Positions 1-7,579 are shown, counted from the first letter of the stretch. The stretch is DNA of 64,000 bases from Flagellimonas lutimaris (GCF_003581615.1 NZ_QXFH01000074.1:1256-65255), one strand, 5' to 3'. Notes: generated by a model from the sequence alone, not told the origin. Made by a program: numbers and translations.

Positions 1-74
1 CGCTTGCGGTACTGGCCGAGCGGCCGCAGGCATTTTTCCCAACGGTTGTTCAACTAAAATAGCGGATTTTAGTT
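1..74. repeat. GC-rich imperfect hairpin and adjacent perfect inverted repeat at the left edge
   Basis: Bases 5-28 form an imperfect GC-rich palindrome (TGCGG and CCGCA ends, GGCC arms with a bulge) inside AT-rich DNA. It is followed by a perfect 9-bp inverted repeat, 52-60 against 66-74, with a 5-base loop. Read on the minus strand, 48-54 is GTTGAAC, which fits the GTTRRRY core of integron recombination sites. The integrase next door makes a recombination site plausible. The window cuts the element, so its identity is inference; the inverted repeat could also be a terminator. Confidence 0.4.
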
Positions 75-77
75 TTT

Positions 78-162
78 ATAACCCTAAGTAACCAAAGTTA
101 TTTTCTACTTTTTATTGTAAATTGTAATAACCCAAATTTACTTAGTTATTTTCTACTTATAT
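78..162. repeat. two imperfect direct repeats upstream of the integrase
   Basis: Two copies of a roughly 36-bp unit lie at 78-114 and 127-162. Both begin with ATAACCC, and both carry the identical 15-mer AGTTATTTTCTACTT at 96-110 and 144-158. They end just before the integrase ATG at 171. Direct repeats beside a tyrosine recombinase often serve as recombinase or accessory-protein binding sites; that role is inferred here. Confidence 0.5.
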
Positions 163-170
163 CTATTGTT

Positions 171-1004
171 ATGGAGTATCTGAACAATTTCAAGACCATA
201 ATGGAACTCAAACGCTACAGTTCCAATACCATTGTTACTTATGTAGGGTTGCTAAAGACATTTTTTGAATCCAACCATTTAAACAGTCACAAATTAGAGG
301 ATGCATCAGAAAAGGAAATAATTCCGATTATGATCGCCCATATAAATGCTCGTAATTATGGGTATACATCACAAAAACAGTTTATTTCAGCATTGAGGCT
401 GTTCTTCATGGAAGTCTTCAGGAAAAAGATGGACTTTCAATCTATTTATCCCACTCAAAAACCACATTCTTTGCCCAATATACTTTCACAATCCGAAATC
501 AGGATGCTTCTCAAAAGCGTATCCAACTTAAAGCATAAGGCTATGCTTACCACTATTTATGCATTGGGACTTAGGTCGGGCGAACTTTTAAGGCTAAAAA
601 TATCACATATTGATAGCGACAGAATGTTGGTGTCCATAATAGCTTCCAAAGGAAAAAAGGACCGTATTGTTATGCTACCACCAAAATTGCTGCAACTGCT
701 CCGTAAATATTTTAAAGAATACCGTCCAACAAATTATCTGTTCGAAGGACGACAAGGCGGAATGTATTCTAGTGCTAGTTTAAACAAAGTATTTACCATG
801 ACAAAACAGCGAGCAGGTATTATAAAACACGCAACTCTACATACTTTAAGGCATAGTTTCGCTACTCATTTATTGGAGAAGGGAACAGATGTTCGGATTA
901 TCCAAAAACTACTAGGCCACAATAATATTGGAACAACCTTGCTCTATACTAAGGTTTCCAATAATGTAATTGGTCAGGTAAGAAGTCCCTTGGAAGATTT
1001 ATAG
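171..1004 (+). CDS. tyrosine recombinase (site-specific integrase, XerC/D and IntI-like)
   Basis: DNA strand-exchange enzyme of 277 residues. The N-terminal SAM-like DNA-binding domain covers about 1-95 and the catalytic domain about 100-277. The full catalytic set is visible: Arg135 in LGLRSGE, Lys160 in SKGKKDR, His224 and Arg227 in HTLRHSF, His250 in LLGHNN and nucleophile Tyr259. The C-terminal VRSPLEDL ending resembles integron integrases (IntI1 ends VRSPLDAL), but the extra IntI domain between the Lys and His-x-x-Arg motifs is missing. It is therefore an IntI-like relative of a kind common in Bacteroidota rather than a true IntI. Direct repeats and hairpins lie directly upstream, and it may act on cassettes beyond the left window edge. 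It looks intact. Confidence 0.93.
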   Translation: MEYLNNFKTIMELKRYSSNTIVTYVGLLKTFFESNHLNSHKLEDASEKEIIPIMIAHINARNYGYTSQKQFISALRLFFMEVFRKKMDFQSIYPTQKPHSLPNILSQSEIRMLLKSVSNLKHKAMLTTIYALGLRSGELLRLKISHIDSDRMLVSIIASKGKKDRIVMLPPKLLQLLRKYFKEYRPTNYLFEGRQGGMYSSASLNKVFTMTKQRAGIIKHATLHTLRHSFATHLLEKGTDVRIIQKLLGHNNIGTTLLYTKVSNNVIGQVRSPLEDL

Positions 1005-1058
1005 CAGAGCACACCCTGTACAGTACAGCCCCAACTTTTAACCTTGAGCATAAACCCG

Positions 1059-1066
1059 TATCTTTG
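1059..1066 (+). promoter_or_regulatory. Bacteroidota promoter minus-7 element (TATCTTTG) for the PPIase gene
   Basis: TATCTTTG matches TAnnTTTG and lies 57 bases before the ATG at 1123. No good TTG minus-33 element is seen at the usual distance. Confidence 0.6.
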
Positions 1067-1122
1067 CAGCTTTATAAAAATCCGAGAATTTAGTTTTCTA
1101 ATAATCTATTAATCAACATACA

Positions 1123-2055
1123 ATGCAAGACGGAATCTACGCAAAATTCAATACCACCAAAGGTGAGATACTGGTAAAACTTACCCACGATAAAACACCG
1201 GGAACGGTGGGCAACTTTGTTGCGCTGGCCGAAGGCGACATGGAAAATAGTGTAAAACCACAAGGAAAACCATATTACGATGGGCTAAAATTCCATAGGG
1301 TAATCCCCGATTTTATGATTCAAGGAGGGTGCCCCACAGGTACCGGAACCGGAGATCCTGGCTATAAGTTCGATGATGAGTTCCACCCCGATTTGGTACA
1401 CGATGCCCCCGGAGTATTATCCATGGCCAATGCAGGACCGGGAACCAATGGGAGCCAGTTTTTTATTACACACGTAGCCACACCTTGGTTGGATAACAAA
1501 CATACTGTTTTTGGTAATGTGGTAAAAGGTCAGGATGTAGTGGATGCCATTGCACAGGGTGATACCATTGAAACCCTTGAAATTGTTAGAGCAGGGGGTG
1601 AGGCCAAAAACTGGAACGCCATAGAAGCTTTCCGCACGTTCGAAGGTGCAAGGGAAAAACGCATTGCCGAACAAAAAGCACAAGCAGAAGCGGAAATGGA
1701 AAAATTGGCTGCAGGTTTTGACAAGACGGATAGTGGATTGCGTTACAAGATCATTCAAAAGGGAAGTGGCGCCAAAGCCGAAAAAGGTAAAACGGTTTCG
1801 GTACATTATGAAGGTGCATTGACCAACGGACAAGTTTTTGATTCGTCCTATAAAAGAAACCAACCTATAGATTTTGTATTGGGTGTTGGACAAGTGATCC
1901 CAGGATGGGACGAAGGGATAGCCCTATTGCAAGTGGGCGATAAGGCCCGTTTTGTAATTCCATCGCATTTGGCTTATGGAAGCACAGGGGCAGGAGGGGT
2001 TATTCCTCCTAATGCGACATTGATTTTTGATGTGGAATTGATGAACGTGAAATAA
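1123..2055 (+). CDS. cyclophilin-FKBP fusion peptidyl-prolyl cis-trans isomerase
   Basis: Protein-folding catalyst of 310 residues with two unrelated prolyl isomerase domains in one chain. Residues 1-160 are cyclophilin-like: [13 protein letters not shown] with Arg59, Phe64 and Gln67, then SQFFI at 111-115 and Trp122/His127. Residues about 170-200 form a charged helical linker, and 205-310 are an FKBP domain with Tyr229, Phe239-Asp240, Val258-Ile259, Trp262 and Tyr285. No signal peptide is seen, so it is probably cytoplasmic. Such cyclophilin-FKBP chimeras are known from Bacteroidota. It has its own promoter and a terminator at 2077-2107, so it is monocistronic. Confidence 0.93.
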   Translation: MQDGIYAKFNTTKGEILVKLTHDKTPGTVGNFVALAEGDMENSVKPQGKPYYDGLKFHRVIPDFMIQGGCPTGTGTGDPGYKFDDEFHPDLVHDAPGVLSMANAGPGTNGSQFFITHVATPWLDNKHTVFGNVVKGQDVVDAIAQGDTIETLEIVRAGGEAKNWNAIEAFRTFEGAREKRIAEQKAQAEAEMEKLAAGFDKTDSGLRYKIIQKGSGAKAEKGKTVSVHYEGALTNGQVFDSSYKRNQPIDFVLGVGQVIPGWDEGIALLQVGDKARFVIPSHLAYGSTGAGGVIPPNATLIFDVELMNVK

Positions 2056-2076
2056 TCAGATTCACGAAAAGAATAT

Positions 2077-2107
2077 AAAAGCTTCCAGCGATGGGAGCTT
2101 TTTTTAT
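2077..2107 (+). terminator. rho-independent terminator of the PPIase gene
   Basis: A 10-bp stem (2077-2086 with 2093-2102, one G-T pair) is followed by a T run. It lies 21 bases past the stop codon. Confidence 0.8.
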
Positions 2108-2187
2108 TTGGCCCTGTTTACACTCAAAAGAAGTAAACACAGGTTAACGGCAAGCAAAACGATTAGAACGCTAAAAAAGGTGGTCAT
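2104..2187 (-). CDS. micro membrane protein B, 27 residues, paralog of the next entry
   Basis: A 27-residue reading frame starts MTTFFSVLIVLLAVNLCLLL and ends SVNRAK. It is almost entirely one hydrophobic helix (residues 4-21) with a short basic tail. It aligns without gaps to the 28-residue frame at 2260-2346: both share M-x-T-F-F-x-V-L, LL-x-VN, LLL and SVN-x-x-K, and the DNA under SVN is nearly identical (AGTGTAAAC). A duplicated hydrophobic frame with a conserved start and end argues for real coding. The function is unknown; a small membrane subunit or a type I toxin-like peptide are possibilities. The stop sits in the T run of the opposing PPIase terminator. Confidence 0.6.
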   Translation of the reverse strand: MTTFFSVLIVLLAVNLCLLLLSVNRAK

Positions 2188-2259
2188 GGCTGCAAGTGTT
2201 TATTACGTAACAATCCAACGTTTTAAAACCCTACCTATTGCCCCTGCACAACTATTAAT

Positions 2260-2346
2260 TTATTTTTTGGAACCGTTTACACTCCAAACCAACAGCAAGG
2301 CATTAACGATTAAAAGGAACGAGAGTACTCCGAAAAAGGTGTTCAT
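2260..2346 (-). CDS. micro membrane protein A, 28 residues, paralog of the previous entry
   Basis: A 28-residue frame starts MNTFFGVLSFLLIVNALLLV and ends WSVNGSKK. Residues 4-22 form one predicted transmembrane helix, followed by a polar, doubly basic tail. It is the upstream member of a tandem pair; the second copy lies 72 bases downstream on the same strand. No exact TAnnTTTG element was found upstream; TACTTTTT occurs near 2396 as a weak near-match. The region would otherwise be a 438-base gap between the PPIase and cold-shock genes. Coding is inferred from paralogy; no known family was recognised. Confidence 0.6.
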   Translation of the reverse strand: MNTFFGVLSFLLIVNALLLVWSVNGSKK

Positions 2347-2435
2347 TTATAGTAGTTTAATGGTTATGGGGAACGGTATTTATAATGTAGATAGTAAAAA
2401 GTAAATTGGTTGCGTATGCCTCCCCAAAAAAAATG

Positions 2436-2469
2436 AACAAAAAAAAAGCCCGAGCAACGCTCGGGCTTT
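2436..2469 (-). terminator. terminator of the cold-shock gene
   Basis: A perfect 11-bp stem (2445-2455 with 2459-2469, loop AAC) is followed on the minus strand by a long T run. It lies 25 bases after the csp stop. Confidence 0.9.
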
Positions 2470-2493
2470 ATCTATAAAAAGGTATTCTTTAAC

Positions 2494-2688
2494 TTAGTCT
2501 GTAACTTGTACATTAACGGCGTTTAATCCTTTTTTACCTTGTTGTAGTTCGAATTCTACAACGTCACCTTCTCTAATTTCATCGATTAAACCAGAAATGT
2601 GTACGAAGTGATCTGTGTTTGAACCATCTTCAGTGATAAATCCATAACCTTTAGAATCATTGAAGAATTTTACTGTTCCTTTACTCAT
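2494..2688 (-). CDS. cold-shock domain protein (CspA family)
   Basis: Single-stranded nucleic-acid-binding protein of 64 residues, the usual length of the family, that melts RNA structure and affects translation. The single cold-shock OB fold shows the RNP1-like KGYGFI and the RNP2-like DHFVHIS motifs. A TAnnTTTG promoter at 2721-2728 gives a short leader of about 25 bases, unlike the long thermosensing leaders of some cspA genes, and a strong terminator follows. It is monocistronic. Confidence 0.95.
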   Translation of the reverse strand: MSKGTVKFFNDSKGYGFITEDGSNTDHFVHISGLIDEIREGDVVEFELQQGKKGLNAVNVQVTD

Positions 2689-2720
2689 AATATAAATTGA
2701 AATAATAATTAATTGAATTG

Positions 2721-2728
2721 CAAAGGTA
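2721..2728 (-). promoter_or_regulatory. minus-7 element (TACCTTTG) of the cold-shock gene
   Basis: Read on the minus strand, the site is TACCTTTG, 32 bases upstream of the csp ATG at 2688. Confidence 0.65.
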
Positions 2729-2773
2729 CGTTTAATTTATTGATAATCAGTTTTTTTATTTTAAAATATAAAC

Positions 2774-3412
2774 TTAAGCCGATGGATCAGGGGTTAAACG
2801 CAGGTATGGCTTCACTTCTTCCACTCCTTTGGTAAAGATTCCTTTGGCCTCTTCCGTTGGTATAGATGGGCTTACCACAACTTTTTCTCCATGTTCCCAG
2901 TTGGCCGGTGTGGCCACTTTATGGTTTGCTGTTAATTGCAAAGAATCGATAACCCGCAGTAATTCGTAAAAATTACGCCCGGTTGAGGCAGGATATGTCA
3001 GCGTAAGCTTGATTTTTTTATCTGGATCAATAATAAATACAGATCGTACCGTTAGGGTATCGTCCGCATTAGGGTGAATCATGTCGTACAAATCGGAGAC
3101 CTTTCTTTCCACATCGGCAATAATGGGGAAGTTTACCTCAGTGTTCTGGGTTTCGTTAATATCCTTGATCCATTCCAAATGAGATGCAGCGCCATCTACA
3201 CTAAGTGCCATCATTTTTACATTTCTTTTGTCAAACTCATCCTTGAATTTGGCCGCTGTACCCAACTCAGTGGTGCAAACAGGCGTGAAATCCGCAGGGT
3301 GCGAGAATAAGATTCCCCAGCTATCGCCAAGGTATTCATAAAAATTGAGTGTTCCTTCTGAAGTAACCGCCGTAAAATCCGGGGCGGTATCTCCCAATCT
3401 TAAAGTTGCCAT
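2774..3412 (-). CDS. peroxiredoxin, 1-Cys Prx6-type
   Basis: Thiol peroxidase of 212 residues that reduces hydrogen peroxide and alkyl hydroperoxides in the cytoplasm. The peroxidatic cysteine is Cys46 in HPADFTPVCTTELG, the Prx6-type signature, and the C-terminal Prx extension (about 150-212) is present. No resolving cysteine is seen, which fits the 1-Cys class. It is preceded by its own promoter at 3450-3457. The neighbouring thiol proteins (DinB/YfiT-like and CxxC thioredoxin-like) suggest an oxidative-defence cluster, though they are not in one operon. Confidence 0.93.
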   Translation of the reverse strand: MATLRLGDTAPDFTAVTSEGTLNFYEYLGDSWGILFSHPADFTPVCTTELGTAAKFKDEFDKRNVKMMALSVDGAASHLEWIKDINETQNTEVNFPIIADVERKVSDLYDMIHPNADDTLTVRSVFIIDPDKKIKLTLTYPASTGRNFYELLRVIDSLQLTANHKVATPANWEHGEKVVVSPSIPTEEAKGIFTKGVEEVKPYLRLTPDPSA

Positions 3413-3449
3413 ATATCCTTGATTTTTAGATTTAAAAAATAGTACTCTA

Positions 3450-3457
3450 CAAAATTA
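3450..3457 (-). promoter_or_regulatory. minus-7 element (TAATTTTG) of the peroxiredoxin gene
   Basis: The minus-strand site TAATTTTG lies 38 bases upstream of the start codon. Confidence 0.55.
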
Positions 3458-3559
3458 CTAGATTATTTGGTTGTTAGGTTTTAAATCAGTTAAAAGTGTA
3501 TTAAAATATGTCGCTTTTTGATGGGGTAAGGTCTCGTGTAAAGTTGTTATTTTTAACGA

Positions 3560-4102
3560 ATGGAAAAAGAAACTTTGGAACAACTTCGTTACCCTATTGG
3601 TAAATTTCATAGTCCTGAATCTATTACAAAAGAAGATTTACAGGAATGGATTGCTGTTTTAGAAAATTTGCCGCAACGTTTGAGTGATTTGGTAACGCCA
3701 CTCACGGATGAGCAATTGGAAACCCCTTATCGCCCCGATGGGTGGACGGTTCGTCAAGTGGTGCATCATATTTCCGATAGTCACCATAACAGTTATATCC
3801 GTTTTAAATGGGCCTTGACGGAGGATACACCGACCATAAAAGCATATAATGAAAAGGCCTGGGCCGAATTGTTTGATACCCGAACAGCACCGATTCAAAT
3901 GTCTTTGAACCATTTAAGTGCTATACATGCCAAGTTGGTTTATTTGTTGAAAGGGCTTTCCGAAGAAGATTTACAACGAAGCTTTATTCATCCTGATGGG
4001 AATCAGGAAACGACGTTGAAAGAAAATATTGGCCGCTATGCTTGGCACAGCAACCACCATTATGCCCATGTTGAAAATTTAATCCAACGAAAAGGCTGGT
4101 GA
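3560..4102 (+). CDS. DinB-superfamily protein, YfiT/bacillithiol-transferase-like
   Basis: Protein of 180 residues with the four-helix DinB fold. Putative metal ligands are His69/His70 in VRQVVHHISDSHH and His163, His167 and His170 in the C-terminal AWHSNHHYAHVENL motif. Family members are metal-dependent hydrolases or thiol S-transferases; in bacillithiol-producing bacteria they conjugate thiol to toxic compounds. The exact substrate cannot be told from sequence. It converges with the GNAT gene, leaving 1 base between the stops. Confidence 0.85.
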   Translation: MEKETLEQLRYPIGKFHSPESITKEDLQEWIAVLENLPQRLSDLVTPLTDEQLETPYRPDGWTVRQVVHHISDSHHNSYIRFKWALTEDTPTIKAYNEKAWAELFDTRTAPIQMSLNHLSAIHAKLVYLLKGLSEEDLQRSFIHPDGNQETTLKENIGRYAWHSNHHYAHVENLIQRKGW

Positions 4103-4103
4103 T

Positions 4104-4673
4104 CTAAAGTGCTTTGGTCAAAATCCACATTGGTTTTTCAGAAGGTTTGGCATTGGGGAGCACCACTTCGCTCTCCCTTTTGATGACATAACCATTTTTT
4201 TGATAAAAATGAACGGGTTTCCCTTTTTGCATGGCATCCAACCAAACAATTTTCTTGTTTAAACTCCTTGCCGTCTCTTCAATAAATTGAAGTATTTCTT
4301 TGCCAATACCTTTACCTGAATGTTCCTTGAGCAAATAGATTTTTTCGGCTTTTAACGCATCGGCATCCGAGATTTCGTCAATACCACAGTTTTTTACCAG
4401 TTTTAGAATACCAACCGTTTCCTCGTTCAAGTTGACCAAATAGTTGATTGCATTTGGGTTCTTTAGCTCACGTTCTACAACTTCCTTGGTAAGACCATGC
4501 GAAATGTAGGGTGTGGGATCTTCATTCTCCCATAAGTGTAGATAATGTTCGCAATAGGATTTTACACCAACCGACACATACTGTTCAAGGTTTTTTTCGG
4601 TAACGGGCACCAGCATTAGGGTGTTGTTTAAAATAGCAGGGTTCATTCTTTGGTTTGCTAGTTGTTTATCCAT
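4104..4673 (-). CDS. GNAT-family N-acetyltransferase
   Basis: Acetyl-CoA-dependent acetyltransferase of 189 residues. The acetyl-CoA-binding stretch KEHSGKGIGKEILQFIEE (motif A, R/Q-x-x-G-x-G/A type) lies near 115-132, and the C-terminal YQKNGYV motif is typical of GNAT enzymes. The substrate is unknown. Its start lies inside the upstream thioredoxin-like gene (16-base overlap), so the two are probably translationally coupled from the promoter at 5260-5267. An alternative start is Met10. Confidence 0.85.
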   Translation of the reverse strand: MDKQLANQRMNPAILNNTLMLVPVTEKNLEQYVSVGVKSYCEHYLHLWENEDPTPYISHGLTKEVVERELKNPNAINYLVNLNEETVGILKLVKNCGIDEISDADALKAEKIYLLKEHSGKGIGKEILQFIEETARSLNKKIVWLDAMQKGKPVHFYQKNGYVIKRESEVVLPNAKPSEKPMWILTKAL

Positions 4674-5218
4674 TTAATGTTGCAGCCCAGACTTGGTTTT
4701 TGGTCAGAATCAACTTCTTTGCTATCGAGAACTGCATCCATGGCATTTTTCAAGTCAGTTCCTGTGAGTGGCAACCCATTTCCTGGTCTGGAATCATCCA
4801 GTTGTCCACGGTATACCAAGGTCATATCACTATCAAAAAGGTAGAAGTCCGGGGTGCAGGCAGCATCATAGGCTTTGGCCACTTCTTGGGTTTCGTCATA
4901 CAAGTAAGGAAAGCTATAGTCTTCTTCCTTGGCCTTTTCCTTCATTAAATGCGGGGCATCTTGCGGATAGTTTTCCACATCGTTACTGGAAATAGCTACA
5001 AAGGCAATGCCTTTTTCTTGATACTCCTTCGCCAACTTTACAATTTGTGGATTTACATGGATAACAAAGGGGCAATGATTACAAATAAACATGATCACTG
5101 TGCCTTTTTCTCCTTTTATATCGTCCAATGCGACTTTTTTGTCAGAAATGGTATCCAACAGATCAAAGTCTGGTGCTTTAGTGCCTAAAGGCAGCATATT
5201 GCTAGGGGTCCTTGCCAT
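4658..5218 (-). CDS. thioredoxin-like/redoxin family protein
   Basis: A 186-residue member of the AhpC/TSA-redoxin superfamily with a thioredoxin fold. The active-site-like motif is FICNHCPF, with Cys46 and Cys49 (C-N-H-C). There is no signal peptide, so it is probably a cytoplasmic thiol oxidoreductase or peroxidase-like protein. It is the first gene of a two-gene unit with the GNAT enzyme, which it overlaps by 16 bases, and has a promoter at 5260-5267. Confidence 0.87.
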   Translation of the reverse strand: MARTPSNMLPLGTKAPDFDLLDTISDKKVALDDIKGEKGTVIMFICNHCPFVIHVNPQIVKLAKEYQEKGIAFVAISSNDVENYPQDAPHLMKEKAKEEDYSFPYLYDETQEVAKAYDAACTPDFYLFDSDMTLVYRGQLDDSRPGNGLPLTGTDLKNAMDAVLDSKEVDSDQKPSLGCNIKWINN

Positions 5219-5259
5219 GGCTATTTAATTTATTAGGATTACTGTTGCTAAGTAAATAA

Positions 5260-5267
5260 CAAAAATA
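5260..5267 (-). promoter_or_regulatory. minus-7 element (TATTTTTG) of the thioredoxin-GNAT unit
   Basis: The minus-strand TATTTTTG lies 42 bases upstream of the start codon and directly after the terminator of the preceding minus-strand gene. Confidence 0.6.
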
Positions 5268-5294
5268 AAAAACGACCTGTATTTTACAGGTCGT
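5266..5294 (-). terminator. terminator of the PUR-family gene
   Basis: A perfect 10-bp stem (5272-5281 with 5285-5294, 3-base loop) is followed on the minus strand by a T-rich tail. It lies 26 bases past the stop at 5320. Confidence 0.88.
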
Positions 5295-5319
5295 TTAACT
5301 TTTTAAAGGGTTTAACTTT

Positions 5320-5694
5320 TTAGATATCGTCGAAACTTACATCGGTAAAGTTGTTGTCGGAAGTGCTTCCATTTTCGCTAAAGTCCCCTTCTTCCTTTTT
5401 AAAATCTTTTTGATGGCGTTCGGAGATAACCTCGGTGCCTTTTTCATCAATAATGTAATCCATCATTTCTTCCATAATCTCACGGAAAGCACTAAAATCT
5501 TCTTTATAAAGGTAAATTTTGTGCTTTTTGTAATGGAAAGAACCATCATCATGAGTAAACTTTTTACTTTCTGTGATGGTTAAGTAGTAATCTCCGGCCT
5601 TGGTGCTTCTTACATCAAAAAAGTAGGTTCTTCTCCCTGCTCTTAAGACTTTCGAATAAATCTCTTCCTGATCCATTGTATCTTTCTGGCCCAT
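5320..5694 (-). CDS. PUR-alpha-like DNA/RNA-binding protein (DUF3276)
   Basis: Small protein of 124 residues. Residues about 10-90 form the single PUR repeat typical of Bacteroidota DUF3276 proteins (VLRAGRRTYFFDVRSTKAGD, then YYLTITESKK). The C-terminal tail is acidic and low in complexity. PUR repeats bind single-stranded nucleic acid; the bacterial role is little known. A second Met at residue 7 is an alternative start. It is monocistronic with a strong terminator. Confidence 0.88.
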   Translation of the reverse strand: MGQKDTMDQEEIYSKVLRAGRRTYFFDVRSTKAGDYYLTITESKKFTHDDGSFHYKKHKIYLYKEDFSAFREIMEEMMDYIIDEKGTEVISERHQKDFKKEEGDFSENGSTSDNNFTDVSFDDI

Positions 5695-5769
5695 ATGGTA
5701 TAGTGTATTTAGTACTATGTTGAATTATGTTACCAAAAATGTAAAAAAAAAGCTAATTCAGCAACTTTT

Positions 5770-7566
5770 TTATGATTCTTTACCAGAGAGTTGGTCGATG
5801 TAGAGCTTTTTATAATACCCGTCCGTATTGTTTAATTCTTCGTGGGTGCCTTCTTGAATAATTTTTCCTTTGTCCAGGACAATGATTTTGTCCGCATTCT
5901 TGGCAGATGACACCCTATGGCTCACAATGAGGGTAGTTTTGCTCTCGGAAACCCTTTTTAAATTGTTGAGGATTTCTTCCTCAGTTTCGGTGTCCACGGC
6001 GGATAGACAATCATCAAATAGATAGATTTTCGGGTCTTTTAATAGTGCTCTGGCAATGGAGACCCGCTGTTTTTGGCCTCCACTTAGGGTAATGCCACGT
6101 TCTCCCAAAATGGTATCGTACTTTTTGGCAAAACCTTCAATATTTTTGTGTACCACTGCTTTTTTGGCAACTTCCACAATTTCTTCATGCGTAGCATTTT
6201 CGTTACCAAAGCGAATATTGTTTTCTATGGTATCCGAAAAAAGGAAGGCATCTTGCGGTACGGCACCAATAGAGCTTCTTAAACTATTAAGATTGAGTTT
6301 TTGAACGGGAACGCCATCAATTAAAACCTCTCCAGAGGTAGCATCGTATAAACGTGCCACCAAATCCAATATGGTGGATTTCCCGGAACCGGTCTTTCCT
6401 AAAATCGCAACGGTCTGTCCAGCCTTTATGGTAAAGGAAACATCTTTTAATGCGGTTATATCGGTGTCTTCATAAGTGAAGGTCACATCTTTGAACTCGA
6501 TATTACCTTTAATAGGAGTAGGCGTTTCAATCTTGTTTTGAATGGACGGTTCTTCCTTCAAAAATTCATTGATACGCTTTTGCGAAGCCTCTGCTCGTTG
6601 TACAATGGATGTGAGCCAGCCCACGACCGCAACGGGCCATGTTAACATGTTTACATAAAGAATGAATTCTGCAATAATCCCAATGGTCTCAATTTCCCCA
6701 TTGATGTATTGCCGTCCACCGATGTAAATCACAAAAACATTACTGATACCGATCAATAAAATCATCAATGGAAAAAACCAGGCATTCACTTTGGCCAAGG
6801 CCATGCTTGTATCTTTTCCTTCTTGGGCCAAATCACGTAACTCTGCGTTTACCCTTGGTTCGATGCTATAAGCTTTGATTACCGAAATTCCAGAAAAGGA
6901 CTCTTGTGTAAATGTAGAAAGCGTGGACAAATATTCCTGCACCTTGGTGCTCCTACGGTGAATAATCTTGCTTATTTGATAAATCAAAACAGATAAAATG
7001 GGTAGAGGTAGTAAGGTATAGGCCGCGAGTGTGGGTGCTTTTATAAACATCAACGGAATCAAGCACACAAAAAGAGTCAAGGTTTGAATACCGTACATTA
7101 TGGCTGGTCCACCATACAAACGTACTTGGTTTACATCCTCACTAATGCGATTCATTAAATCACCGATCCTGTTTTTCTTGTAAAAATTAAGGCTGAGAAA
7201 TTGGTAATGATCGAATACCTCATTTTTTAGATCATACTCAATGTACCGAGATACATTAATGATGGTCTGACGCATCAAAAACGTAAAAAGTCCTGAAAGT
7301 ATGGCCGCTCCAACAATAATTAGAATGTATTGAAGTAATAATCCTTTTGCGTCCGAAAGAGTAATCACATCCGATGCGAAATCCTCTACAGCCTGTATGG
7401 ATTTGTTCACATACGAAGGCATCACTAAGGAAAAAACACGCGCAATAATGGTGATTATAATCCCCAATAGCAGTTTAAGCCAATATTTTTTAAAGTATTT
7501 ATTTAGGTGTTTTAGTTCCTTCATACTGGGGAAAGGCAGTTTTTTAGCTTCGTTATCCTTGGACAA
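5770..7566 (-). CDS. ABC exporter, fused membrane and ATPase domains (MsbA/heterodimeric-exporter type)
   Basis: Type IV ABC exporter half-transporter. A six-helix membrane domain covers about residues 25-335 and the ATPase about 355-590. Visible motifs are Walker A GKTGSGKS (390-397), Q-loop VPQDAF, signature LSGGQ (494-498), Walker B IYLFDD and the H-loop SHR. The residue after the Walker B Asp is Asp519 instead of the catalytic Glu. That is the degenerate-site pattern of heterodimeric exporters such as TM287 and suggests an unlinked partner. The frame opens with TTG at 7566, but the promoter element at 7572-7579 would start the transcript near 7565. The ATG at 7524 (584 residues) is therefore the likelier start. 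The exported substrate is unknown. Confidence 0.92.
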   Translation of the reverse strand: MSKDNEAKKLPFPSMKELKHLNKYFKKYWLKLLLGIIITIIARVFSLVMPSYVNKSIQAVEDFASDVITLSDAKGLLLQYILIIVGAAILSGLFTFLMRQTIINVSRYIEYDLKNEVFDHYQFLSLNFYKKNRIGDLMNRISEDVNQVRLYGGPAIMYGIQTLTLFVCLIPLMFIKAPTLAAYTLLPLPILSVLIYQISKIIHRRSTKVQEYLSTLSTFTQESFSGISVIKAYSIEPRVNAELRDLAQEGKDTSMALAKVNAWFFPLMILLIGISNVFVIYIGGRQYINGEIETIGIIAEFILYVNMLTWPVAVVGWLTSIVQRAEASQKRINEFLKEEPSIQNKIETPTPIKGNIEFKDVTFTYEDTDITALKDVSFTIKAGQTVAILGKTGSGKSTILDLVARLYDATSGEVLIDGVPVQKLNLNSLRSSIGAVPQDAFLFSDTIENNIRFGNENATHEEIVEVAKKAVVHKNIEGFAKKYDTILGERGITLSGGQKQRVSIARALLKDPKIYLFDDCLSAVDTETEEEILNNLKRVSESKTTLIVSHRVSSAKNADKIIVLDKGKIIQEGTHEELNNTDGYYKKLYIDQLSGKES

Positions 7567-7571
7567 TCCCG

Positions 7572-7579
7572 CAAATATA
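7572..7579 (-). promoter_or_regulatory. minus-7 element (TATATTTG) of the ABC exporter gene
   Basis: The minus-strand TATATTTG lies only 5 bases before the TTG at 7566, which argues for translation from the ATG at 7524. Confidence 0.6.

Noticed and set aside
1417-1893. A 158-residue frame antisense to the PPIase gene
   Set aside because: It lies fully inside a confidently identified gene and is cysteine- and phenylalanine-rich, as expected from an antisense shadow.
2108-2404. A plus-strand frame of 98 residues in the gap after the PPIase gene
   Set aside because: It has a TTG start inside the terminator T run, an unremarkable composition, and lies antisense to the two conserved micro membrane frames, which explain the region better.
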